Positions 1 through 9,288 of a stretch of DNA of 34,383 nt are shown here, in pieces; the stretch's first letter is position 1; every line of letters begins with the position of its first letter. The notes beneath the pieces are model-generated. The model did not search any database. It saw only the letters and a program-made list of their open reading frames with translations, and was not told where the DNA came from. The position numbers and the translations under genes are program-made. Location of the stretch: the NCBI GenBank assembly GCA_050944055.1, contig JBMNQI010000019.1:1-34383 (forward strand), written 5' to 3'. Origin of the DNA: JBMNQI01 sp050944055 (lineage in GTDB: Bacteria; Bacillota; Clostridia; Oscillospirales; Oscillospiraceae).

Positions 1-31
1 TTTACAGGAGCTAGGAAAAGGTGCTGGGAAT

Positions 32-718
32 ATGGAATTGGAAGCGCTGAAGCTGATTAAAGGTATACTGCGCAGGTGGCCGGTTGTCATAGCGGCGGCC
101 GTGATCTGCGCCCTGTCTGTTTTTATTGTTTCAAATAACTTCCTCACACCGCTCTACGAATCGTATGTCACCATGTACATCGAGAATACGAGGGATTACG
201 ACGGCTATATATCCTCGGGGGATTTGGCCTCGTCTCAGGATCTTCTGGACACATATGTGGTGCTGCTCAACAGCAATTCCGTACTTGAAAAAGTGATCGA
301 AAAATCCGGCCTCGACATTTCCGCCGGCGAGCTTGAAGGCATGATCGACGAGTCGGCGGTCAACAATACTCAGGTGCTTCGGGTGGCGGTACGCAGCGAA
401 GACCCGGCCGTGGCGCTGAAGCTTGCGCAGTCCATAGGCGAGGTTGTGCCCTCGGAGATAATACGCATAGTAAAAGCGGGGAATGTCGAGATAGTCGATA
501 AAGCACAGCTGCCGTATGAGCCGTTCTTCCCGAATGTGGCCTCTCTTACATTCTTCGGCGCTGTGGCCGGTTTCTTTCTTTCATGCCTCGGAATCGCGCT
601 GAAAGATATTCTGGACACGCGAATCAAATCTGAAGAGGATATAGTTCAGAGCACATCACTGCCCGTAATAGGATTAATCCCCATATTTGAGACGGGCCGG
701 AAATTCGGGAGAAATTGA
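32..718 (+). CDS. CpsC/YwqC-like polysaccharide co-polymerase (Wzz-type chain-length determinant)
   Basis: Membrane protein of 228 aa that probably sets polysaccharide chain length and activates the partner tyrosine kinase. The sequence shows an N-terminal Wzz-like segment with a membrane helix at about residues 16-36, an extracellular middle region, and a second helix at about 165-190 followed by a short cytoplasmic tail. The proline-containing stretch before the second helix (PYEPFFPN, about 160-167) is typical of the family. As in Gram-positive CpsC/CapA, the kinase is not fused but encoded by the next gene, whose start overlaps this stop by one base. It is the first gene visible of the polysaccharide operon; the true operon start and the priming transferase may lie to the left of the window. 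Assignment to the family is firm; the polymer is unknown. Confidence 0.88.
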   Translation: MELEALKLIKGILRRWPVVIAAAVICALSVFIVSNNFLTPLYESYVTMYIENTRDYDGYISSGDLASSQDLLDTYVVLLNSNSVLEKVIEKSGLDISAGELEGMIDESAVNNTQVLRVAVRSEDPAVALKLAQSIGEVVPSEIIRIVKAGNVEIVDKAQLPYEPFFPNVASLTFFGAVAGFFLSCLGIALKDILDTRIKSEEDIVQSTSLPVIGLIPIFETGRKFGRN

Positions 719-1428
719 TGGCAAAGAAAAGGATCAAAGCTGTGCTGACGGACAACGCCGCGGCCGTCGTAAGCGAGGCATACAGAAACGTCAGGACCAA
801 TCTGTTGTTTTTACTTTCCAGCAAAGGGTATAAGAGCGTATTATTCTCAAGCTCTTTGCCTTCCGACGGGAAGTCGACTACATGCGCGAATTTTGCCCTA
901 TCCTTCGCGCAAACCGGAAAAAGAGTCATAATTGTTGACGCCGACCTTCGAAGCCCGACCATACACAGCCTCATACCGGTCAAGCACAGCCCGGGCCTGA
1001 GCGACGTTCTGGCAGGCTTTTCAGATCTCGGTTCCTGCATTAAGCCCACGCCTTATGAAAATCTCGAGATTCTGCCGGCCGGGACAATACCTCCGAATCC
1101 CTCCGAAATGCTGCTGTCTGAAGAGTATTCAAGGCTTATGCGCAGACTGTCCGAAAAATTCGATATTATTTTCATAGACACGCCGCCTGTAAGCTTATTT
1201 ACTGACGCGATTTCCATTTCCCGGCAGGCCGACGGCGTGGTTCTGATAACGAGCTACGCCAGGACTAAGAAGGAAAGTTTGGTCAGGACTGTGGAAAAAT
1301 TCAGGAAGGTTGAGGCAAATTTGCTGGGAATCATAGTCAACCGTATAAAACTAAAAAAATACTACGAGCAGGTCGGGTCCAAGATCGAGAGCCGGTACCT
1401 CAAGCATTACGAGTATCAAAAAAGATAG
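718..1428 (+). CDS. CpsD/YwqD-like bacterial tyrosine kinase (BY-kinase)
   Basis: Autophosphorylating cytoplasmic tyrosine kinase of 236 aa that works with the preceding CpsC-like protein to control polysaccharide assembly. Visible motifs are Walker A (PSDGKST, about residues 48-54), Walker A' (IIVDADLR, 71-78) and Walker B (IIFIDTPP, about 150-157). A C-terminal tyrosine cluster (Tyr 215, 216, 227, 231, 233) is the usual autophosphorylation tail. The ATG at 718 overlaps the upstream TGA (TGATG), indicating translational coupling; a GGGAGA sequence just upstream serves as ribosome binding site. A TTG at 715 would add one residue but is less likely. The cognate phosphatase follows 28 bases downstream. 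High confidence. Confidence 0.93.
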   Translation: MAKKRIKAVLTDNAAAVVSEAYRNVRTNLLFLLSSKGYKSVLFSSSLPSDGKSTTCANFALSFAQTGKRVIIVDADLRSPTIHSLIPVKHSPGLSDVLAGFSDLGSCIKPTPYENLEILPAGTIPPNPSEMLLSEEYSRLMRRLSEKFDIIFIDTPPVSLFTDAISISRQADGVVLITSYARTKKESLVRTVEKFRKVEANLLGIIVNRIKLKKYYEQVGSKIESRYLKHYEYQKR

Positions 1429-1456
1429 GATTATTAAATAACGGCTGGAGCGGTTT

Positions 1457-2137
1457 ATGATTTATGATCTGCATTCCCATATCCTGCCCGGCGTTGATCA
1501 TGGCAGCATAAACCTGGAATGCTCAAAGCAGCTGCTGCAAAAAGCATCCGAGGCGGGAATCGGCACAATCGTAGCGACGCCGCATTTTTATATGGATATT
1601 GATTCGGCGGATGAATTTCTCCATCGGCGTGACCGCGCGTACGCTCAGCTGCGCGGCTTTGCCGGCAATATAAGGATAATTAAGGCCGCCGAAGTGGCGT
1701 TAATGCCGGGTATTGAGGACCTGCCGGAGCTTTCGAGGATGTGCGTCGGAGACACAAAATACATAATGCTGGAGATGCCTTCTGATATCTGGAACGACTG
1801 GGTGTTCAACGCGATATATGTAATTCGGGCAAGGCGCGGGCTGATACCCGTCATCGCCCATATTGACAGGTATAACGAGGCGCCGCTTAGCCGACTGCTG
1901 GATATGGGCCTTATCACACAGGTGAACGCGGAGGCCCTGCTGCCCCTGAGAAGCCGCACGAAGATGCTCAGGCTGTTCTCATCCGGGCTTTCACATGTGC
2001 TCGGCAGCGACGTCCACAGGAATACTGACGCATATGACAAATTCTCAAGGGCGCTTAAGATTCTGGGGAGGGACCGGAGCCGCAGGCTGATGAAAAACGC
2101 TCAAACCATTTTAAGCGGCGGGGAGATAGCCCGGTAG
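1457..2137 (+). CDS. CpsB/YwqE-like PHP-family tyrosine-protein phosphatase, with variant motifs
   Basis: Metal-dependent phosphatase of the PHP superfamily (226 aa, slightly short for CpsB) expected to dephosphorylate the CpsD-like kinase. Visible motifs are DLHSHILPG (His6, His8), ATPHF (His43), MLEMP (Glu106), AHIDRY (His135) and GSDVH (Asp185, His187). Two motifs differ from the usual family sequence. The normal V/I-D-D-G is V-D-H-G here (His15), and the normal H-P-E-R-Y is H-I-D-R-Y. Metal geometry or activity may therefore be altered, although most of the metal-ligand set is kept. A GGAG lies six bases before the ATG. It is the third member of the standard C-D-B set and precedes the glycosyltransferases. 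Confidence 0.88.
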   Translation: MIYDLHSHILPGVDHGSINLECSKQLLQKASEAGIGTIVATPHFYMDIDSADEFLHRRDRAYAQLRGFAGNIRIIKAAEVALMPGIEDLPELSRMCVGDTKYIMLEMPSDIWNDWVFNAIYVIRARRGLIPVIAHIDRYNEAPLSRLLDMGLITQVNAEALLPLRSRTKMLRLFSSGLSHVLGSDVHRNTDAYDKFSRALKILGRDRSRRLMKNAQTILSGGEIAR

Positions 2138-2155
2138 CGCCGGAAGGGCTTTAGG

Positions 2156-3319
2156 ATGAAGGCTTTGATTGCAACTGACACAAGAATTTACAATGTGAGC
2201 GGTCAGTATTACGCGGACAACGCTTTTGTCCCGATACTCGAAAGATACTGCGCCGGGTTTAATAACCTCGCGCTTTGCGCGAGGATATATAAAATATCGT
2301 CCCCGCCGGAATTCTGCCGGGAAATTACCGGCCTTGCCGTGAGCTATGTAGGCTTTAACCGGCTCCTGGACGCGCTTTCATATAAAGGCAGGAAAGAGAT
2401 AAGAAAAGCAGTACGCAGCTGCGACCTCGTTATTGCCAGAGTTCCGTCCGTCATCGCATACCAGGCGGCAAACGCGGCAAGAAGCCAAAAAAAGCCGTAT
2501 CTGGCGGAAGCGATGGCCTGCGCGTGGGACGGGTACTTAAACCATAGCCTTATAGGAAAACTAGCGGCCCCGTATATGTTCCTGAAAATGAGGTGCGTTG
2601 TATATAACGCCGATTTTGCAACGTACGTGACGGAAAGCTTCCTGCAAAAGCGTTATCCGTGCAAAAACCGCAGTACCGGCGTATCAAATGTTAAAATTGA
2701 AGAAATGGAAGAAGACGCGCTGAAAAAACGTATGGAAAAAATCGGGCGCATGGAGCGCGATAATATAAATCTGATGACCGCGGGCGGAGTAAACGTCAGG
2801 GCAAAGGGCCAGCAATATGTTATACGCGCAATTAAACGCCTCGCGGCGGAGGGCATAAATGTTACTTATTGCCTGGCGGGAAAGGGCGACCAGTCATATC
2901 TGAGGAAATTGGCCTCCAGACAGGGCGTTTCGGACAACGTCGTGTTTCTGGGCGGCGTTTCGCGCGGCAGAGTGTTTGAGCTTCTGGATTTAACGGACAT
3001 TTATATACAGCCCAGCAAACAGGAGGGCCTGCCGCGCGCCGTAATTGAGGCGATGAGCAGGGGCTGCCCCGTGCTCGGCGCCAATACGGGCGGCATACCG
3101 GAGCTTTTGCAGAAGGAATGCATTTTCAAAAGAGGCTCCGTCAATTCGGTTGTCGCGGCCGTAAAGAGCATGCTTCGGAGCGATATGGCGAAATACGCGT
3201 CGGAGAATTTTGAAAATGCAAAGAAATACCGGGAATCCATTCTCAACGAGAAGAGGACGGGCTACTATGCCTATGTTTCGGACAAGTGCCGCGAGCGGGC
3301 GGAGGCGCGGGAGGTCTGA
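2156..3319 (+). CDS. GT4-family glycosyltransferase
   Basis: Cytoplasmic retaining GT-B glycosyltransferase (387 aa) likely adding a sugar from an NDP-sugar to the lipid-linked repeat unit. The C-terminal half carries the GT4 hallmarks: an AGKGD loop near residue 241, a VVFLGGVSRG segment, and the E-x7-E motif in EGLPRAVIEAM (about 290-300), followed by a G-x-PEL sequence that contacts the nucleotide in this family. The N-terminal half is divergent, as expected for the acceptor domain. The gene follows the phosphatase closely, and its stop is directly followed by the next start (TGAATG). Donor and acceptor sugars cannot be inferred. Confidence 0.85.
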   Translation: MKALIATDTRIYNVSGQYYADNAFVPILERYCAGFNNLALCARIYKISSPPEFCREITGLAVSYVGFNRLLDALSYKGRKEIRKAVRSCDLVIARVPSVIAYQAANAARSQKKPYLAEAMACAWDGYLNHSLIGKLAAPYMFLKMRCVVYNADFATYVTESFLQKRYPCKNRSTGVSNVKIEEMEEDALKKRMEKIGRMERDNINLMTAGGVNVRAKGQQYVIRAIKRLAAEGINVTYCLAGKGDQSYLRKLASRQGVSDNVVFLGGVSRGRVFELLDLTDIYIQPSKQEGLPRAVIEAMSRGCPVLGANTGGIPELLQKECIFKRGSVNSVVAAVKSMLRSDMAKYASENFENAKKYRESILNEKRTGYYAYVSDKCRERAEAREV

Positions 3320-4438
3320 ATGATAAGAGTTTTGCACGTATTATCCTCTCTTGAGGCCGGAGGCGGCGTGCAGCAGATGCTGTACAACTACTACGGACAT
3401 ATGGACAGGGATTCGATACGGTTTGATTTTATTGTGCACGGCGAAAAAACAGGGAAACTTGAAAAAGCGTTCGAGGTATGGGGCTGCAGAATCTTTCATG
3501 TCACTGCGAAAAAGAAATCCTTAAGGCGGAACCTGAAGGATTTAGAGCAAGTGGTCAAATCCGGGAACTATGACATTATGCACTGCCATCAGGGACTAAA
3601 AGGCTTCTTCGCGCTGCGCATAGCGAAAAAACACGGCATTGCTATCAGGCTGTCCCACAGCCATCAGGGCCCTCAATCGGAAAACGTTGCGTTAAGTCTT
3701 ATAAACATAATTTTCAGGCTGCTGCTAAAGCATTACGCCACGCATTGGCTGGCCTGCTCTGAGCATGCGGGCAAATGGGCCTACGGGAAAAATGCTATGA
3801 AAAGCGAGAAATTCAGGCTGTTTCACAACGCTGTTGAGCTTGAAAAATTCTCGTTTTCGGAAAGCGTGCGCAAAGAGGTAAGAGAAGAGCTGGGTCTGGC
3901 AGATAAGCTGGTCATAGGAAGCATCGCGCGTTTTGTTCATTTAAAGAACCATAAATTTTTAATCACGGTTTTTAACGAAGTTTACCGCAGGGAAAAAGAT
4001 GCGGTTCTTTTATTAATAGGCGGCGGGGAACTGGAAAGCGAATTAAGGCGACAGGTCGAAGACCTCGGTTTGACTCGGGCAGTAAGGTTTTTGGGCCTGA
4101 GAGACGACGTCCCCCGGCTGATGCAGGCATTCGACCTTTTTATTACGACATCGCATTCGGAGGGCCTGTCCATGGTTCTGGCAGAGGCCCAGGCGGCAGG
4201 GCTTAGCTCCCTGGCCGCGGACAGTATAACAAAGGAACTTAACGTTACGGGGCTTATAACTTATATCTCACTGGACGAAGAGGCGGATGTATGGGCGCGG
4301 GAGGCGCTGAGGCTGGCAAGGCATGGATGCCGGACGGATACTGCAGAGATAATCAGAACGGCAGGTTATGACATAAAACGCGAGGCCCCGGCCCTCGGCG
4401 GGTTTTATTGCGGCCTATTAAACGACGGTATGGAGTAA
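3320..4438 (+). CDS. GT4-family glycosyltransferase (EpsF-like)
   Basis: Second GT-B retaining glycosyltransferase of the operon (372 aa). It begins with the typical MIRVLHVLSSLEAGGGVQ nucleotide-sugar transferase start and has an HCHQGLKG segment near 93-100 and GSIARFVHLKNH in the C-terminal domain. LLIGGGELE and the E-x7-E motif EGLSMVLAEAQ follow. The overall arrangement resembles EpsF-type enzymes of Gram-positive exopolysaccharide clusters. The start abuts the previous stop codon, with GGGAGG just upstream, so the two GT4 genes are almost certainly co-translated. The sugar specificity is unknown. Confidence 0.86.
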   Translation: MIRVLHVLSSLEAGGGVQQMLYNYYGHMDRDSIRFDFIVHGEKTGKLEKAFEVWGCRIFHVTAKKKSLRRNLKDLEQVVKSGNYDIMHCHQGLKGFFALRIAKKHGIAIRLSHSHQGPQSENVALSLINIIFRLLLKHYATHWLACSEHAGKWAYGKNAMKSEKFRLFHNAVELEKFSFSESVRKEVREELGLADKLVIGSIARFVHLKNHKFLITVFNEVYRREKDAVLLLIGGGELESELRRQVEDLGLTRAVRFLGLRDDVPRLMQAFDLFITTSHSEGLSMVLAEAQAAGLSSLAADSITKELNVTGLITYISLDEEADVWAREALRLARHGCRTDTAEIIRTAGYDIKREAPALGGFYCGLLNDGME

Positions 4439-4440
4439 AT

Positions 4441-5538
4441 ATGCTGAAGTCGGTTATTGTTTATTCGGCCAGCTTTGCCTTTTCCATATTCTGCGGCCGG
4501 CTGTACCAGAAAAAAACCGGAAACGGCTCCGAAACGCAGATGCCGAGAATAAAGAAATACATGTGGCTGCTTCTTATTATCGCGGCGCCCGTTCTGATAA
4601 GCGCCGTGAGAGTAAACGTCGGCACGGATTATTATAACTACTACGTCAGGTTCCTGTGGAATCAGAGTGCCGGCCTTTTCGGGGCTTTAGCCAATACGGA
4701 GCCGCTCTATTCATTGCTTGACTTTATCGGGGGCAGAGTTTTCGGAGCGTTCTGGGGCAGCCTTTTGCTTTCCGCTTTTGTCATACACTGGTTCATAATC
4801 CTGACGCTTGACTATCATAAAAAAGACATATCAATACCGCTGAGCCTTTTTTTCTACTATACTCTTATATTTTCGGTAACCCTCAACGGCATAAGGCAGT
4901 CAATAGCTTTTTCGATAGTTTTCTACGCCTACAGGTATATAAGAGAAAAGAAGTTTCTTAAGTATTTTCTTTTTGTGCTTCTTGCGACGCTGTTCCATAA
5001 CACATCCGTCATATGCCTGCTGTTCTATGTGTTCGCGGTGAGCGAAACGGAAAAATACGAGAGGGCGAAGTCAACCGTATTCTATTCAATCCTGCTGCTG
5101 TCCCCTATACTCGTAAGCCTTCTTGTGAGAGCGGCTTCCAATATCTCCTTCTTCAGCTCGTACTATACGGAGTACGGCATGGATTTCTCCAGTTTCAGGT
5201 TGGGAGTCTTGCTGGATATCGTCCCTCTTATCCTGCCCGTCCTTTTTTATCGCAGGTTTATACGCGATTCCGGATACGACAGTCTGTTCAATATCAGCCT
5301 GCTTATAATACCGTTAAAATTTGCCGGCTATATCAATATATTTATTAACAGGCTGGCCCTGTTTGTCGCAACATTGTTTCCGCTTCTCATTTCTATGGTC
5401 ATAGTAAAAAACCGCAATATCAAAGACAGACTGACAGTAACGCTGATTATGATACTCTATTTCCTGTTCTATTACGTTTATTACACGGTTTTAGGCGGGC
5501 AGGGAAATGCTTATCCCTACTCAAGCCTAATATTCTGA
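4441..5538 (+). CDS. EpsG-family O-antigen/exopolysaccharide polymerase (Wzy-like)
   Basis: Polytopic membrane protein (365 aa) of the EpsG family, expected to polymerise repeat units on the outer face of the membrane. About ten hydrophobic segments are visible. The family signature ISAVRVNVGTDYYNYY near residues 54-69 and a NGIRQSIAFSI segment near 143-153 are characteristic. The start is placed at 4441, two bases after the preceding stop, with GGAG overlapping that stop region. An upstream in-frame ATG at 4408 lies inside the previous gene and is less likely. The product completes a Wzx/Wzy-dependent pathway together with the flippase at 7620-9134. Confidence 0.85.
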   Translation: MLKSVIVYSASFAFSIFCGRLYQKKTGNGSETQMPRIKKYMWLLLIIAAPVLISAVRVNVGTDYYNYYVRFLWNQSAGLFGALANTEPLYSLLDFIGGRVFGAFWGSLLLSAFVIHWFIILTLDYHKKDISIPLSLFFYYTLIFSVTLNGIRQSIAFSIVFYAYRYIREKKFLKYFLFVLLATLFHNTSVICLLFYVFAVSETEKYERAKSTVFYSILLLSPILVSLLVRAASNISFFSSYYTEYGMDFSSFRLGVLLDIVPLILPVLFYRRFIRDSGYDSLFNISLLIIPLKFAGYINIFINRLALFVATLFPLLISMVIVKNRNIKDRLTVTLIMILYFLFYYVYYTVLGGQGNAYPYSSLIF

Positions 5539-5592
5539 AGTCATGCGCGGGAAATTGCCGCCGCGTTACCGTAATCGCATGAGGAGTCAGTT

Positions 5593-6576
5593 ATGAACGA
5601 GACGATAAGCATAATAGTCCCCATATATAACTGCGGGGAATATTTGAGGGAATGCATTGATTCAATCATCGGCCAGACCTACGAGGACCTGGAGATCATA
5701 CTTGTCGACGACGGCTCGACAGACCATAGCCCCGAGATATGCGACGAATACGCGAAAAGGGACGGCAGAATCAGAGTAATACACAAGCCCAACGGCGGAG
5801 TCTCGTCCGCAAGGAACGCGGGCATTATGGAGGCGGCCGGGCGCTATATACAGTTTGTCGACGGCGACGATTATATTGAGAGAAATATGTCCCAAATCCT
5901 CGCGGAAAGCATCAGGGGATTTGATATAGCCATATGCGGCTACAAAATGCTCACCGGGGGGAAGACAATACATTACAGCTTCGCAAATAAACAGTATGAA
6001 ACGCCGGCGCAGCTGTCCGACGATCTTGAGCGCCTGCTTGAAACCAATCATCTCCACGCCAGCTGGAATAAGCTTTTTCGCAGGGAGCTTATTAGAAATT
6101 CTTACAACGAAAAAATGGACATGGGCGAGGACATAGATTTCTGCCTCAACTACCTTTCCGGCTGCAAGAGAATAAATATTATTGCCGACTGCCTGTACAA
6201 TTACCGGAAGATGGAAAACTCGCTTACCACAAAATACAGGGACGACTACTACGAAATTGAAAAAAAACTGTACCGGCTTGTTGACAGATTCTGCCGGGAG
6301 AATATAAAAGACGAATTCTGCGAACAGGCGTCATCTTTTTTCGTAAAAAACACGTACTACATATTTCAGAAAATAATAAGGCAGCAGAAAACTTTTGATA
6401 AGAGCAGGGGAAAAATACAGGCCATACTGGACGACGGTGTATTTAAAAGCGTAATTAACAGGCTCAGTATACGCGGCCTAAAATACTCTCCCGTTATAGC
6501 TATGGCCCGGCGCAGGAACGTAAAGGCCATATTCTTCTTTTTTAAACTCAAAACGGCTTTAATTAAGCTCCGGTAA
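5593..6576 (+). CDS. GT2-family glycosyltransferase
   Basis: Inverting GT-A glycosyltransferase (327 aa). The N-terminal catalytic domain is clear: ISIIVPIYNCGEYL at residues 5-18, LVDDGSTD near 37-44, NGGVSSARNAGI, and the metal-binding DGDDYI near 93-98. A later MDMGEDIDFCL segment fits the catalytic base region (ED) of the family. The C-terminal about 100 residues are basic and divergent, possibly membrane-associated. It is separated by 54 bases from the polymerase gene and by 5 bases from the next GT2 gene, which is similar in layout and probably arose by duplication. Confidence 0.87.
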   Translation: MNETISIIVPIYNCGEYLRECIDSIIGQTYEDLEIILVDDGSTDHSPEICDEYAKRDGRIRVIHKPNGGVSSARNAGIMEAAGRYIQFVDGDDYIERNMSQILAESIRGFDIAICGYKMLTGGKTIHYSFANKQYETPAQLSDDLERLLETNHLHASWNKLFRRELIRNSYNEKMDMGEDIDFCLNYLSGCKRINIIADCLYNYRKMENSLTTKYRDDYYEIEKKLYRLVDRFCRENIKDEFCEQASSFFVKNTYYIFQKIIRQQKTFDKSRGKIQAILDDGVFKSVINRLSIRGLKYSPVIAMARRRNVKAIFFFFKLKTALIKLR

Positions 6577-6581
6577 TAGAT

Positions 6582-7568
6582 ATGGATGCGAAAATTTCAG
6601 TTATTGTGCCGGTTTACAACAGCGCAAAATACCTGCCCAGGTGCATAGAGAGCATAATAGACCAGAGCTATAGAAATTTAGAGATATTGCTTGTAAACGA
6701 CGGCTCAATTGATGATTCTCTTTCGGTGTGCAATGACTACGCCAAAAAAGACTGCAGGATAGTCGTGATAGACAAGGAAAACGGGGGAGTCGCATCCGCC
6801 AGAAACCGCGCTCTTGACGTTGCAACAGGGGATTACATAGGCTTTGTCGACAGCGACGATTATATCCGCGGGGAAATGTACGAGAATCTCCTGAAGGCCA
6901 TCACTGCAAAAGGCGCCGATATCGCCGAGTGCGGCTACTGCATACTCGACGCGTCTGGCAATATTATCTCCAGGAGCAGATTCAGGGACGGCGTAGTCTC
7001 AGGGAGCTATCAGTGCTCATTTGATTTCGTAACGGAAACAAATGCGGCCGATTTTATCTGGAACAAGCTGTTTAGGCGGTCTATGTTCGATAACGTGAGA
7101 TTCCCCGATCTAAGCTACAGCGAAGATTATATTGTAAATATAATAACATCATATATGTGCCGAAAGAAGGCCGTCGTCAGCGGGCATTATTACTTCTATT
7201 TTAAAAATGAGAACAGCAAGACAAGCAGCGCTTTCAGGCTCGCCAAAATGGAAACCGTCAAGGCAGGGAAGCAGGCTTATTATTATCATAAAAGCAGGTA
7301 TGAAAAGCTATGCAAATACATATCCGTCTATATCTGCAGGCACATACTGTTTTGTTATAACGGCCTGAAAAAATCCAAAATTAAAAACAGGCGGGCGCAT
7401 ATAAGGGAAATACTAAGGGACTACCGCGAGTTTTACCCGGCCATTTCAAGGGACGTATATGAAATCGAGAGGTTCAGACGCCTGCGCAGGCATCTTGTGC
7501 TGTTTAGACTCTGCCCGCCGCTTTATAACATATTGCTCAATATATATAACGCGATTAACAGAACTTAA
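6582..7568 (+). CDS. GT2-family glycosyltransferase
   Basis: Second GT-A inverting glycosyltransferase (328 aa) in tandem with the preceding one. Motifs are ISVIVPVYNSAKYL (residues 5-18), LVNDGSIDDS (the usual DDGS is NDGS here), NGGVASARNRA and the DxD-type DSDDYI. LSYSEDYIVN contains the ED catalytic-base motif. The Asp-to-Asn change in the first acidic motif is conservative but occurs in the nucleotide-binding region. Only five bases separate it from the upstream stop, so it is part of the same transcript. The sugar transferred cannot be deduced. Confidence 0.87.
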   Translation: MDAKISVIVPVYNSAKYLPRCIESIIDQSYRNLEILLVNDGSIDDSLSVCNDYAKKDCRIVVIDKENGGVASARNRALDVATGDYIGFVDSDDYIRGEMYENLLKAITAKGADIAECGYCILDASGNIISRSRFRDGVVSGSYQCSFDFVTETNAADFIWNKLFRRSMFDNVRFPDLSYSEDYIVNIITSYMCRKKAVVSGHYYFYFKNENSKTSSAFRLAKMETVKAGKQAYYYHKSRYEKLCKYISVYICRHILFCYNGLKKSKIKNRRAHIREILRDYREFYPAISRDVYEIERFRRLRRHLVLFRLCPPLYNILLNIYNAINRT

Positions 7569-7619
7569 CTTAGGCAGTTTTTTAATCAGTAAAACTATCG
7601 GACTGGGCAGGTTAAATGG

Positions 7620-9134
7620 ATGTATCTGAAAAGAGGCATAAAAAATATATTATTCGGTTTTCTGAGCCAGGCTGTTTCAATTATTCTCGGCGTGGTTTTG
7701 CCGAGGCTTTTTATAACTTCCTTAGGCTCTGAAACAAACGGCCTTATAGCGTCCGTCAGCCAGGTATTTGTCTATATAGGGCTGTTCGAGGCCGGCGTTG
7801 GAACCGCCAGTTTAGTCGCGCTCTACGGCCCTGTTGCGGCGGGGGACAAGTACGCCATTAACGGGATTTTGTCGGCTGCAAACTGCTGCTATAAAAAGAG
7901 CGGGCTCTGGTACCTCGGCGCTATTTTGGTTTTCGCCGCCGTATACCCGCTCATTATACCGTCGGACATAAGCAAAACGGCAATCGCCGTTGTTATCCTG
8001 CTGACCGGCATACCCGGAATGCTCAGCTTCTTCCTGCAGGAGAAGTACTGCCTGCTTCTCCGGGCGGAAGGCAAGGAATACATAATTACAAACCTGGCCA
8101 TATTAGTAAATATATTAACCAATATTTCAAGAATAGTCCTCCTGAAAAACGGATTTGACATTATAGCCGTCCAGTCGGCCTACACATTGTTCAACCTGGT
8201 GCAAATATTCTGCATACAAGTTTACATAAAAAAGAAGTACGGCTGGATAGACATAAAGACCGAGCCGGACATGAGGGCCGTTTCAAGTAAAGGATCTGTG
8301 CTTGTCCACAATATATCTTTCTTGGTATTTAACAATACGGATATAATTATATTATCGGTTTTCTGTGATCTTAAGCTCGTAAGCGTATATACCGTGTATT
8401 CGCTGCTGTTCAATGTGGTAAAATATGCGCTCGAGTCCGTGCTGAAAGGCTTCAACTTCAGCCTGGGGCAGGTATTCAATACGGACAGAGACAAATACCT
8501 GAAAATGAACGACGCGTTTGAAACGTACTATATGGCCCTGGTCTTCGCGCTTTGCGGAATCTCGTTTGTTTTTATACTGCCTTTCCTGCAACTTTATACA
8601 TCCGGCGTTACGGATATTAATTATATCGACAGGTTCCTGCCATACCTGTTCGTATCCGTTTTCCTCCTGACGAACGCAAGGGCGGCGCCTAACATGGCGA
8701 TAAGCTTCGCGGGCCATTTCAGACAGACGAAATGGAGGTCGATACTGGAATCGGGCATAAATCTTTGCATATCGCTTGTGCTTGTATATTTCATAGGCAT
8801 ACACGGAGTCCTCATAGGAACGGCCGCGGCTCTGTTATACAGGACTAACGATATGATAATATATGCCAGCAGGAAAATCTGGGGCAGGAGTCCCTGGATA
8901 ACCTACAGGAGGTGCCTTGTGAACCTGTTTCTGCTTATAATACTGGTTATTATTTCAAAGCTCATTCCCATGGATACGGGCTCCTACGTCAAAATCGGCT
9001 TATGGGCGGCTGTTTTTTGCATTGCAGCAATACCTGTTTTCTTTGCGGTCAATCTAATTTTTGAAAAAGAGGTGCGTATAAGCTCCGCCGCGTTTATTAA
9101 GCACTTTTTTTTCAAAAAGATCAGGTCTGGATAA
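7620..9134 (+). CDS. Wzx-like polysaccharide flippase (MATE/MVF superfamily)
   Basis: Polytopic protein of 504 aa with about 12-14 membrane segments. It is expected to flip the undecaprenyl-linked repeat unit across the cytoplasmic membrane. The N-terminal LKRGIKNILFGFLSQAVSIILG followed by LPRLFITSLGSETNGL is typical of Gram-positive polysaccharide biosynthesis exporters. The ATG at 7620 is chosen because it opens the conserved N-terminal sequence; a nearby ATG at 7616 is out of frame. The ribosome binding site (GGCAGG) is weak. This is the last gene of the polysaccharide operon before the independently promoted riboswitch unit; no intrinsic terminator was recognised after it. Confidence 0.88.
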   Translation: MYLKRGIKNILFGFLSQAVSIILGVVLPRLFITSLGSETNGLIASVSQVFVYIGLFEAGVGTASLVALYGPVAAGDKYAINGILSAANCCYKKSGLWYLGAILVFAAVYPLIIPSDISKTAIAVVILLTGIPGMLSFFLQEKYCLLLRAEGKEYIITNLAILVNILTNISRIVLLKNGFDIIAVQSAYTLFNLVQIFCIQVYIKKKYGWIDIKTEPDMRAVSSKGSVLVHNISFLVFNNTDIIILSVFCDLKLVSVYTVYSLLFNVVKYALESVLKGFNFSLGQVFNTDRDKYLKMNDAFETYYMALVFALCGISFVFILPFLQLYTSGVTDINYIDRFLPYLFVSVFLLTNARAAPNMAISFAGHFRQTKWRSILESGINLCISLVLVYFIGIHGVLIGTAAALLYRTNDMIIYASRKIWGRSPWITYRRCLVNLFLLIILVIISKLIPMDTGSYVKIGLWAAVFCIAAIPVFFAVNLIFEKEVRISSAAFIKHFFFKKIRSG

Positions 9135-9147
9135 TTGCTAAAAATAC

Positions 9148-9176
9148 TTGATATTTGTCAATTTCTGTGCTAATAT
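9148..9176 (+). promoter_or_regulatory. sigma-A type promoter for the c-di-GMP riboswitch transcript
   Basis: TTGATA (9148-9153) and TAATAT (9171-9176) are separated by exactly 17 bases. The predicted transcription start near 9183 lies about 30 bases before the first aptamer. The position gives the beta-helix gene a promoter of its own, separate from the polysaccharide operon. Confidence 0.7.
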
Positions 9177-9214
9177 TTTCCAAGAAAGAAAATAGTGCGT
9201 ATTTTACGATAATA

Positions 9215-9288
9215 GCAAACCGGCCGAAAGGCCGGGACGCAAAGCTACAGGGTCTTGCCGCGCAAGCGGTTGACAGCCAGCTGCCGAA
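9215..9288 (+). ncRNA. class I cyclic-di-GMP riboswitch (GEMM-I), copy 1 of 2
   Basis: The core shows the class I signature: a CCGGCC-GAAA-GGCCGG hairpin with a GNRA tetraloop, immediately followed by GGGACGCAAAGC, then a second hairpin (GCCGC-GCAA-GCGGU) and a closing GCA/UGC helix. Known GEMM-I RNAs bind c-di-GMP between these helices. This copy is identical to the second except at 9257, where G replaces A; the change turns an A-U into a G-U pair and keeps the helix. The 87 bases between the copies (9289-9375) contain a short GGG/CCC hairpin near 9299-9310 but no convincing U-tract terminator. Confidence 0.93.
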
